This document shows, in pieces, positions 36,643 through 47,315 of a stretch of DNA of 64,000 nt (position 1 is the stretch's first letter; every line of letters starts with the position of its first letter). Origin of the DNA: Sphagnum magellanicum. Lineage: Eukaryota > Streptophyta > Sphagnopsida > Sphagnales > Sphagnaceae. The stretch covers positions 14,595,061-14,659,060 of the forward strand of contig CM038912.1 of the NCBI GenBank assembly GCA_021904315.1, given 5' to 3'. Made by a program: the position numbers and the translations under genes. A model generated the notes under the pieces. It did not search any database, was not told the origin of the DNA, and worked only from the letters and a program-made list of their open reading frames with translations.

Positions 36643-39600
36643 GTTTGAAACATGAGGAGTTGTTGTCTTCGTCGAACTTGAGGATGGAATTCTCAACGAC
36701 AGCAACAGCAGCAGCAGCAGCAGCTTTGATCAGGCAGGATGAAGCAGTTTTGCTTGCTTGGAAGATGGAGCTCTGGGCAGAAAACAAAGACATCTCCACG
36801 CCTTTGCAAGAGTGGGTGACATCCGACGACAACAACAGCAACAACTCAGCAGCAGCTGATTCTCCCTGTGGATGGTCGGGAGTGCAGTGCGGAATCTGGC
36901 TGGAGGAGCTCCGTGTGACGGAGCTCAATCTCACCTCCTACAACTTGAGCGGGGTAGTGTCTCCGGGAATCGCAAACCTGACGGCTCTTTCTTCCCTTGT
37001 GTTTGCTCACAACAGATTCAACGGCAGTATCCCTGCGGAGATCGGAAACCTGACCAACTTGCAAGTGCTTGATCTTTCTTCCAACTCCTTCGAGAAAGCA
37101 ATCCCGGAAGAGCTTTTCTCCAACTGCGGCAATCTGAGGTTGCTCAACCTCTCAAATAACCTCCTCGTCGATGGAGTTCCCGAGCAGCTTTGGAGATCCT
37201 GCAAGAGCTTGAAAACTCTTGATCTCAGCAGCAACAACCTGACTGCCGCTGGTCTGCCCATCACTGCTGCTGCAGGAGGATCTGAAGCTGCTCCTGGAGC
37301 TCCTGGAGGGGATGAGGATTTTCCGAACCAGATTATGCATTTCGCAGTGAGCGACAACAACATCACTTCCTCGGTGAGTGAGATATTGGGTTCCTTCTTC
37401 ACGGCTCCGGGCCACTGCCAGAATCTAGAGTTTCTGGACCTCTCTTACAACAATCTGTGGGGATCTCTTCCTCCGGAGATCGGCAACTGCACGCAGTTGC
37501 GGCTCTTGAATGTGCAAGGGAATCAGATAACTGGGTTGGTGCCGGATGAGATAGGTGGACTACGGAATCTCGAGTGCTTGGGACTCGGGAAGAATCAGTT
37601 GTACGGGAATCTTCCCCAGAGCTTGACCATGTGTACGGAGCTCTACCTACTGGACGCGAGCAGGAATCAGTTTTCCGGGCTCATTCCTTCTTGGTTGAGC
37701 AAGCTGCAGAGATTGCAGTTCCTGGTGATGCATACCAACAGCTTCACAGGCGACATTCCCATCGAGCTTTTCTCAAGCTCCTCGAATCTGTTGCATCTGG
37801 ACTTGGGTCACAACAATCTGAGTGGCTTCATCCCTCCAGAGATCGGCAACTTGGGTCTTTTACGATTCCTCAGATTGTCCAGAAACCAGCTCACGGGAAG
37901 TGTGCCGTCGACGATCGGTAACCTCTCACAAGTCACAGCGATCGATCTTTCCGGAAACCAGCTCACGGGAAGCATCCCTGAGACAATCGGCGAATTACAA
38001 AATCTCTTGTGGCTCCAGATGTCGGAGAATCTGCTGTCGGGATCGATTCCTGGGGAGCTCTCCAACTGCGGGAGTTTGCTGTGGTTGAACTTGTATCACA
38101 ATCAGTTGACTGGTGAGATTCCAGCGACTTTTTCTTTGTTGGGTCAGAAGGCGAATATCACGTTTGCTAACAACAAGAAGAGTCTGCAATGGCCACCGGT
38201 GGATCTAAGCGAGTGTTCCATTCTCTCGAGCTGGATTCCTGGCTACTATGCTCCTCCGTTCACGAATCTCATCTGGATCTTGAACCGGCAATGGTGTCAG
38301 AAAGGGTGGGAGAAGATTCTACGAGGGGAGAAACAAGCAGTGGCACTGAGCTACTGGCAACTGTCTAGCAACAATCTCACAGGTCAGATTCCGGAATTCA
38401 GTGCATCTTCTCCCTTAGCATGTTTGCTTCTGGGAGAGAATTCTTTGTCTGGGCCGATCCCGAGCAGCATTGGGAATCTACATGCGTACATCATCAATGT
38501 GAGTCGCAATGAGATCAGCGGCTCCATTCCCGACAGCTTGTGCAACAACAATTCCTTGAGCCAGAAACTGCAGACTCTAGATCTCTCCCACAACAATCTT
38601 TCTGGTGGGATTCCTTCTTCCATCGTCAACTTGACGGCTCTCTCCCTCTTCAACATCTCCTACAATCCGGATCTCACTGGTCCCTTGCCGGAAGCCAACC
38701 AGTTTGTGACTTTCGGGCCTGATATCTACGTGGGTGATACCAAGCTCTGCTTCTACCTCAACCCCACATGGGAGAATGTCTCCGCTTGGACTGGCGACAA
38801 TCTGCCGGAGAGATGTCCGACTGATCCCAGTAGTAGTAATGGTAATTCTGGTTTTGCTGCTGCGCCGGCGTCTGCAGTCATGCCGAAGCATCTGAAGCTT
38901 ATCGTCACTCTCACTGTCAGCGTTTTGGGTTGTCTCACAGCGTTGCTTTTGGTCTTGTCCGGGTTGTTGTGTGCTTCCTGCAAGTCTTGGAGGAAGAAGC
39001 AGCTGCTGCTACTGCGGCGGCAAGATGTTGAGCTCAACAGCAAGAAACTTGGGTCGGATCAGTTGGTGTCCGGCAGCGGCAAATCGTCTACTCGCGGATC
39101 ATCAAGCTCTGGTTCATCATCATGGGGGAGGAGATTCAGTCTCCAGCGGCGGCGTGTGAAGACGATCCCTGTGGCGTCTTTTGATGGGGTGAATCTGCCG
39201 CCGTGTCTGCAATCGCTCACGTACTCGGACTTGCTGTTAGCGACAGATGGGTTTAGCGACGCGAATGTGATAGGAGACGGAGGATTTGGGATTGTGTACA
39301 AAGCGAGACTGGGACCTGACAACACCCAAGTCGCCATCAAGAAGCTGTTCAAGAACGGCGTACAGGGAGAACGCGAGTTTCAAGCGGAGATGGAGACTCT
39401 GGGCAACATCCGACACCAGAATCTGGTACCCTTGTTGGGCTATTGCTGCAGACACAAGGAGCGACTTCTGGTCTACAAGTTCATGGAAAACGGAAGCCTC
39501 GACCACTGGTTGTATTCTGCAACAGCAGCAGCAGCAGATCATCAGAATCGAGTCCTCAGCAACTTGGATTCAAACACAAAAAAACCACCACCATCTGCTG

Positions 39601-40286
39601 CTGCCGCTGCTGCCGCTGCTGTTGCTACTGCAGCTTCTTCTTCTTCTTCTTCTTCCCAGCTGCAGCTTGATTGGTCGACTCGACTGCGGATTGCTCATGG
39701 TACTGCTCGTGGGCTTTGCTTTCTTCACCATGAATGTGTACCCATGATCATTCACCGCGACATGAAAGTGAGCAACATCTTGCTGGACGAAGAGCTGGAA
39801 GCGAGATTGACGGATTTCGGACTTGCCAGACTTCTGGACTTACCCAACACGCATGTGAGCACCATCATCGCCGGCACTCCGGGTTATGTCGCTCCCGAGT
39901 ACAGCCAGACGTGGAAAGCCACCACCAAAGGCGATGTGTACAGCTTCGGCGTCGTGTTGCTGGAGCTCGTTGCCGGCAAACGACCCACTGCTCCCGAGTT
40001 CAGTGCTGTGGAGCCTGGTGCTAATCTCGTGGATTGGGTGCGCTTCCTGGTCGCTGCAAACCGACAACACGAGGTCTGCGACAAAGTGGTGCTGGAAACC
40101 GCCGGAGATCCGCGACAAGTAGGCGAATTTCTGGCGCTTGCTCTCAGCTGCACTCTCGATTCCGCTTCCAAGCGCCCCACCATGATCCAAGTCACGGCAC
40201 AACTGCAACAAATCATGGACAAGCTCCATCTTCACGATTCACAGCAAAATTCAGCCATGCAGTTCAGGGAACAACTTAGGGTTTAG
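36643..40286 (+). CDS. LRR receptor-like Ser/Thr kinase, EMS1/PSKR-like (subfamily X type)
   Basis: Nearly the whole protein lies in one long exon open from 36603; the first in-frame ATG is 36684 and lacks a signal peptide, so an upstream exon is likely. Order (residues counted from 36645): LRR N-terminal cap with PCGWSGVQC (about 72-92), more than 20 LRRs, and a non-LRR segment near 510-570 rich in Trp/Cys/Tyr (WILNRQWCQKGW) that may be an island for ligand contact. A final LRR set follows, then the membrane span (about 750-775) and the kinase (about 858-1195). Catalytic motifs are intact: GDGGFG, VAIKK, HRDMK, DFG and GTPGYVAPEY, so it is an RD-type kinase predicted active. A low-complexity Ala/Ser insert (about 960-1005) sits before the catalytic loop. 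It probably senses a peptide ligand at the plasma membrane. EMS1-like is the best match from memory; the exact clade is not certain. Confidence 0.88.
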
Positions 40287-41060
40287 GGTTTAGGACACCA
40301 GTTTAGGGCACAACTTAGGGTTTAAGGTTTAGGACCCCAGTTTAGGGAACAACTTAGGTTTTAGGGTTTAAGGTTTGGTACAACAGTTTAGCGTTTACAG
40401 CAGTTTAGGGGTTTAGTGTCTAGGGTTTAAGGTTTATAGCAGTTTAGAGTTTAGGGTCTAGAGTTGAGAGTTTAGGTGCCAGGTTTAGAATAGTTTAGGG
40501 TTTAAGGTCTAAGATTTAGGGTTTAAAGTGCTAGGCTTCTTGGAACTACAATTGATTAGGAATCTTGGTTTAGGGTTTAGGTATCAAACTCCAAATACGA
40601 AACATTAGAAAATTTCATGTCCAAATGTTTCACCAACCCAAGTCCTTAGGAAGAGAAATTAAGTTTTAGGGTTTAAGGTTTGGGGTTTAGGTGCCAAAGC
40701 AAATCATTAAAGAATTTGGTTTAGGGTTTAAGTGTTTGGCTCTAAATACAAAGTATTAGCAAACTTATCCAAGTGCTTATTTATAAATTCATTCATTCTT
40801 CATTGTTGTGAAAGAAGGAAGCACCCAGCAACATGAATGGACCTTGAACTCAACAAGCTTTATGATTCACAAAATTTGTCCATATAATTTAGGGTTTAAG
40901 GTTTAGGTGACAATCTAGAGACAATTTATTAAGATTTGGTTTAGAGTGCAGCTATCATATTCCAAATATTAAAAAATGAAGTCTTTAAGGTTTACAATTG
41001 AAGGTATAGGTGTTTGGCTCCTTAAAAATATTAGGAAATTTGGATTAGGGTTGAAGTGTT
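40265..41060. repeat. Degenerate TTTAGGG-type telomere-like array
   Basis: CTTAGGGTTTAGGGTTTAGG at 40275-40294 begins a stretch of variants (GGGTTTAAGGTTTAGG, AGGGTCTAGAG) that thin out toward 41060. The G-rich strand is on the plus side, opposite in orientation to the 29.8-kb array. The array begins inside the kinase reading frame. Confidence 0.8.
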
Positions 41061-43737
41061 AAGTTCCAAATGAAAAATATTAGGGAATTTTTTTTGGTGT
41101 TTTACGAACTTACAAGTTATAGGATAATCCATTGTTGTGTCCAAACATCTAACAAGGTTGAAACACCCAACATTGTGAAGGACCCTAAACCAAGCTTTAC
41201 TATATATGTATAAATGTTGTTTATACATATAAACCCTAATATAAATGTTCAATTTGTTTAGGAATGAAGGTTACATTAACTATCAATTTAAGGTTTATTT
41301 TTAAAGTGGCACAACATGGCTTTAGGTTGTTGTTGTTTAATATTACAATTCATTTGTTTCGGATATTAAATTATACTTTAAAATTACAATCCATTTGTGT
41401 GAGATGCCTTGGTAAATGATATTTCAGTCTAAACAAACTTTTAGAGATCTTGTTCTTTTTACAACCCATTTAAATTCCCCGATTGGACATAATGTGTGGC
41501 CTTGGTATTAGGATCCTTGTTTGACCATATTTAAAGCCCTATTTTGAAAATTTTAGGTGTTATGCTCAACAATTCACGAAGAATCCTTCTAATAATATAA
41601 TAAGCTCCTAACACAATTATTCACAAATTCAAGTAATTAATCAAAAAATTGTTAGAATAATCAACTTTGACTTGGGTCAAATTTCAAATCGTCAAGATTA
41701 TTTTCAAGGAAAAAATGTGTAGAAGAAAATTGACGTTTAATTTACGTGCTATGTTTATTTGGACAATTTTGAATGTTTTTACCTCGCAATAAATAATGAA
41801 CAACTAATGATGTAATGATTTTGGCCTTTATGGCAAGTTCCATCTAAGATTTTCTTGTGCCACATTTAGAACTTCTCATTTATATGCATGCATTTCTATG
41901 CCCACACATCATATGCACACATAATAGCACTTTAGACTTTAAACTTTAGACTAATGTTGGACTAATATCAACTTTTGAATAGACCATACTAAGTCCTAGT
42001 ACTGGTTTTTTTTTTCCCTCATACATGGCAACAATTGGTATTGGGTATTTTTTTAGAGATTTCACATCAATTTGGTACTAGTATTTGATTCAAGGTTGAG
42101 TTTTTCCTAGTATATGGAAAGTTAAGCGTATATTGGTATTAATATAAAATAGGTATATATATATTATTTCAAGGCCCATACCAAACGAGTATTAATATAA
42201 GGCTAGTATTTCCTCAAGTCACACCTGACTAATAGGTTTTTCAATAGTAGAATTAATACTACTACAATATAACCAAGTTGCACCATATATATTAGTAAAT
42301 CATTGTTGCAAATCAAAGGAAAACAAACTTTTGGAATTGGAAATCTACATGAGTAAAAATATAAAGTTCGATATATGGGTTGTTGGGTAAAAATTATAAT
42401 TTAATTACTTATACAATCCGATTCTTTTTATTTTCAAAACTAAAGGGTATAAAAGGTGAATGCAAGCTATAATGGCTCACTTTTTGGGTTTCATTGTATT
42501 TTTTTGTAGGGTGTAATGAATTAACATGTTATAAAAGCATTTATATGCATAATTGGGACATGGTTTAAAATCCTCAACTTCAATAAGAAACTATTTATAT
42601 AATTTGTGCATAATAAATGTTCACCCATTATGTAGTAATGGACTTTTGAAGTGAAAACATATGGACTGTTTCAACCATCTACATTTTCCATACACATGAA
42701 ATTTTCAATATCAATTTTTTAAAATATGTTTTATTGGGACTTAACATTGGATAGATGAAAAAAACCACAAACATAGATTTGAAAACTTCATTACAAAAGT
42801 TTTAACCAAAATATAGTTATGGACTTTTAAATGATGAAAATTTGGACCTTATTTTCAAAAGTCTTTACATGGGTCATTTTTTGTTGGATTGATAATGGTT
42901 TTTCTTTGTAAAATGTATGTCAAAAAGATGTCCAAATGGGTATAATTTCATATGAATTTAATTAGGTCATTAACCAACCCATAGTCCCCCATTTATGTTA
43001 ATTTGACACCAAGTAATGGATTTTTAGGGACTTTTTATCTACCAAAAATGAACCATTTAACCTTGCATCTATGCTAAAACATTAATCCCAAATATTAGGG
43101 AATTAAAAAAAAAACATATGTACAATGGATATGATGTATGGCCAAATAATATAAATGAGATACATTATATATAATAAGAACATTGTATTTGTATGTGTAT
43201 TTACTGCAAGATGACTAGTGCCATTTAATTGGAACATTATCACCTAGAAGGTAGAAGATTAAAGATTCTATGAACATGGTAAATCTTCTTTTGGCCCAAG
43301 GTTGAAAACTTAGTAGTTATTATTGTGGGAGTACAAGTGATTGGGTGGGGGCAAATGATACTTTTGATTTACACCTTGTTAAGAGACATCAAGGAAATAA
43401 TATAGGAAGATATGTTGTGTGGGAGTAGATGTATCAATAAACATGTTATTCTAAACATTTTATCCTTGTGGTGAACAATATCTAGATGTGTCACAACTTC
43501 AATTAAAACTAGAAATTCAAAAAATATATACGATACCAAAATTTAATGCAAACATAAAATTTAAATTAAGTTTAGGATGATTTTAATATTTGGATATTAA
43601 AACATATGATAAAACTAAGGTTAGTAAATTTAATGTTCCTTCATAATACCCACCTAATTTAAACAATATCCTCTTTGATGCACGTATTGTCCTTAAATCT
43701 TTAAATGTCATTCACCCACTAGCTCATGTTTGAGCAA
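41061..43737. other. Gene-poor AT-rich DNA
   Basis: No gene seen. Positions 41100-41230 weakly repeat 40770-40870 (ATTGTTGTG, ...CACCCA..., CAAGCTTTA), so the telomere-like array may be part of a larger, diverged repeat of about 330 bp. Confidence 0.4.
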
Positions 43738-44058
43738 AATATTTATGCCCAAATCCTATACCAATGTGTAGTCTCTTCCCTATGGGTGCAAAGCCAACAA
43801 ATAACTAACTCATCACGTAACAACTATGCCCTTTATCGCAAGTTCAAACTTCAAATTAAAAACCTTCCTTCAATGGATCTAAAAGTTCGATGCATTCAGA
43901 TCTATGGAACATTTATATCCATTATATGCACACATAGTACCCCTCCATATGAGTCCATAGTCACAAAAACATCAGGTGTCAAATTCAAATAAAATTTTAT
44001 GCCTAAATCCTACACCAAAGTGTAATCTCTTTCCCTATGGGTGCAAAGCCAATAAATG
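43738..44058. repeat. Direct repeat pair, about 68 bp, 253 bp apart
   Basis: ATGCCCAAATCCTATACCAA and CCCTATGGGTGCAAAGCCAA at 43744-43800 recur as ATGCCTAAATCCTACACCAA and CCCTATGGGTGCAAAGCCAA at about 43999-44053. The ORF at 43726-43992 lies between the copies and has no recognised motif. Confidence 0.8.
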
Positions 44059-45814
44059 AATAAAACATGTCACATGACATAACAACCATAATATTGTCCA
44101 TCTTAGATAATAATAGATTGATCTTTTTCATTTTACTAGAGTCATTTTCTCAATTTCCTTGTAAGTAAATAGCTAGGGTGTGCATTATGTTCATGAGAAG
44201 ATCACTTTGGGATGTTTGGTAATGTGTTTTCCTTTCATACCTAGCATTAGAATATACAGTGGTTGATTAACAATTACATTATTTTTTTGCATCACTTGGG
44301 TATAATTGTACATTGTATTCAATTATTGGTGTGAAGAGAGGATGAAATTCAAGATTCATTCATTTCATTATAATTATTATGTTTTGAATAATTTACTACA
44401 CGGATAGTCTAAGGTCATGAGCCTAAGACTTCCTATTTTGTTGGCACAAGGTTTCATCTCTCCTTAAATGGTCATTGATTTTTTTGGCCAAATGCTTGAA
44501 ACAAATGGCTCGATTATCATGTTTTGTAAATGTATGTCCATGTAACATTCACTCAAGTTTTTCACAAATATTATTCATGAACACTATTAATTACAAGGCA
44601 AATTTACTTATTTATTCAATGTTTGAACCTGACTTGTTTGTACTACATTTAGCTTGAAACAATGTTCAAACTAAAAATTAAATACACAACAATAATGGTT
44701 TTGAAACCAAGAATTTGATTTGCAACCAAATGTATGGGGGAAGGCATGCACGCGAGGACGTTCCTTAATTATAAACTTGAAAATTTCAAGACACCTTTGA
44801 AATGTGCGTTCTAATGTAAAACACAAAAGGTGATTTATTTGAATGTGAAAAGGTAATTTGCATGCAAATGGTGGGAAGGTCCTTTTAGTTGACAAAGCCG
44901 TCTTATGTTCAAGGATGTGTTCTTGAAAACAAAGAAAAAAACCTTGGTGTGTTTTACATAACCTTGAAAACATTAGTGGAGAACAAGGAACCCAAAACCC
45001 TTGTTTGGTTAATCTTTCTTAAAGTTTTGTTACATTAGTAAACATAAAACAACAGATATATGTGTACAATCAAGTTTAGTATTTTTATTATTCATATTCG
45101 TGTAAGGTGTGAAAAACAAAATAAAACTTGAAACTTTATAAAATAAGTGAAAACATTTGATTTTACATTAAAAATTATTATTTGATATTATCAACACTAC
45201 ACCCCAATTTTATTTATTTTCAAATCATGGATTCTTATGATGACCTAATACACAAAATCATTTATTTCAAATTAGAATAATCATTTCCTAAGTTACTTAT
45301 GTCATAACCAATACCATCGGGAACATTTCTTGACCAAAATCACAAGATCGTACAATAAGTCTTTACTTTACTAAAAAACTTTATTTATAAGACTTTAATA
45401 TAAGGTCTTAATTGCACTTCTTGAACATTGAATATTACAAACATACCAACGTTTCAAATTACATTGCAACAATAGTCTCGAAAGTAATATACATTAATTA
45501 TTTTGAAACTTCAAACTACTCATTGTATTTAAATTATTATAATGCATAATTAGTGTTTGAAAACAACAATTGTAACCCCATCTCTTTTGAAATACATAAA
45601 TGTATTTACATTGTTGGTGATGGACTCATTATAACACCTCCAAAGTTATATGACATCTTGAAAGTTTGATTGAATTCCATGGTCATAAAGTCCATTGGCC
45701 ATTTCCTTGCACAATTGTAGGAGTCATTTGTGAAGTTTGTACACATTGTTGATCCATTGCAACATGTTAACATATTTCAAAGTGAAGCACTTGTTCATGT
45801 ATGGCTTTAAGGAA
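44059..45814. other. Gene-poor AT-rich DNA; 3' flank of the STIG1-like gene
   Basis: Short ORFs only, with no domain. The minus-strand ORF at 44671-44973 is not supported by any motif. Confidence 0.5.
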
Positions 45815-47315
45815 TTAATCACTAATTGATGGGGGTGAAGGAGGTGGTGAGGGAGGGGGAGGTGGTGGTGGAGAAGGGGGCGGAGGTGATGGAGGGGGAG
45901 ATGGTGGAGGAGAAGGAGGTGGAGGTGAAGGAAGGGGAGGTGGTGGTGAAAGATGAGGAGGCAGTGGTGATGGAGGGGGGGGGGGGGGGGGGGGGGGGGG
46001 TGTGGTGAAAGAGGAGGCGGTGGAAGAGATGGTGGGACTTTGCATAAACCAAGGATGTAAATGTCTCCATTAGTGCATTCTTTTCCACAACCCCCACAAT
46101 TATTGGAGTCATTCCAACTGTTGGTACAGTGCATGACACCTAAAGGTGACTTGTAAAAAAGTTTGGCGGCCAAATTTGGGCCAAAAATTTCAGCATAAAT
46201 CCAAGGAATTTTTTAAAATTTGGGTTAGGGGATGTAGGGTTAGGGTTATGGAGTGGCACGGCCTCTGCTCCTACTGGCGGGCCCGTGCATAGGCATGCAC
46301 AAGCCCATACTACTTCGCCTTCACCCACATCCAATTCGCAGACAATAGTGGCCACCATGGGGAGACTTAACAAATGAAAGTAGCAGCTCAAGAGACTAGC
46401 TGAGGCCAAATAGGCACATTGTGACAAGGATGAGTTTGGACGCGAGGAGGAGGAGGAGGTGACTGTGTTCGACGGCAAGATGACCGTTGATGTTGATGTT
46501 GACGCGCTTGGTGAGGATGTTGTTTGGCAGGAAGAAGAACTTGAGTTTGAGGACGTGGAAGAGCCTAGTGAAGACGAAGCGGAGCAAGCGCAAGGACGGT
46601 TGGAGGAGTTGCGAATCCAGCCAAAGAGCAAACGGCCTGCCCGTTACATGGGTAACTCGAAACGCTCAAAGCGCTGGCATCACCATAAGCAAAGGAAGGT
46701 AGTTGTTGGGACTAAGAAGCTGATCTCGTTCTTTGCGCTTGTATAAATCCTTGTGGCCAAATATGGGCCGCCCCAACCAAATTTGGACGAAAGTCATCAA
46801 TTTCGACCGGCATTATCTCTGCCAAAAAAAAAGATTTTGACAAACGGGTTGCGTAACTTTGTTCAGCATGTGAAGTACTGCATAAATATGCCAAGTTTTT
46901 GGGGTTACATGTTGTGTGGGAAGAATATTTAAGCTTGACATTTGGGGTCGCCTTTATCATGCACTATACAATTTCCATTGCAACAAAAAAATGATCCTAG
47001 AAATGGTTCCAAACACACATTACCACAAGATGCACAATTGAGTGGATCCAATAAAAGATCAACACATTTGCCAGTACAACAAGATTTCCCTCCAAAACAA
47101 TAATGAAGACCAAATATGGTGTAGTTTGGTGCTAGTAGAGTTTTGATCGATTGGCTTTTGATCTTATTTTTCAACCAAAAATGACTTTCAATAGGCTTGT
47201 GAACATTCATTGGATTGGCACCCATACATTCAACAAAAACTACAATTGGTTGTATGGACATGAATGCCACAAAAACAAATGTAAACCCCATGGGTTGCAT
47301 TTTAAAGCTTGCCAT
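45815..47315 (-). CDS. STIG1-like secreted Cys-rich protein with proline-rich tail (frame broken at a G run)
   Basis: Exon 1 is 47315-46970. MASFK starts a signal peptide (FTFVFVAFMSIQPIVVFVEC), followed by STIG1-family modules CCTGKCVDLLLDPLNCASCGNVC and FFCCNGNC (residues paired as C..D..NC..CG..C). GT at 46969-46968 and AG at 46141-46140 join in phase to exon 2 (46139 down), giving another module, HCTNSWNDSNNCGGCGKEC, then proline-rich sequence. A run of 26 C on the coding strand (46000-45975) follows. Upstream of it the STIG1 frame is used, while the extensin-like PPPPSPPPSPP frame downstream, ending at the stop 45817-45815, is shifted. STIG1 proteins are secreted Cys-rich proteins tied to cell-surface or pollen-stigma signalling in flowering plants. 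Here the gene may be a pseudogene, or the run length may vary between copies. Confidence 0.7.
45975..46000. repeat. 26-base G homopolymer inside the STIG1-like gene
   Basis: Uninterrupted G on the plus strand (C on the coding strand), at the junction between the cysteine module and the proline-rich tail. Its length modulo three decides which tail frame is used. Runs of this length are also prone to sequencing or assembly error. Confidence 0.95.
46163..46775 (+). mobile_element. Transposon-derived fragment inside the STIG1-like gene
   Basis: GC-rich island with imperfect inverted ends (GGCGGCCAAATTTGGGCC at 46165; reverse of the other end GGCGGCCCATATTTGGCC near 46773). A plus-strand frame from ATG 46357 to TAA 46746 encodes an acidic region then RYMGNSKRSKRWHHHKQR and KKLISFF, a basic tail I associate with N-terminal parts of large eukaryotic transposon proteins (KDZ-like). 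That link is a weak recollection. Stops at 46375, 46381 and 46411 break the frame. It lies within the proposed intron, opposite to the host gene. Confidence 0.5.

Noticed and set aside
36843..40235. Numerous ORFs over 60 codons on both strands within the EMS1-like kinase gene
   Set aside because: Shadows of a GC-richer coding exon; none carries its own domain.
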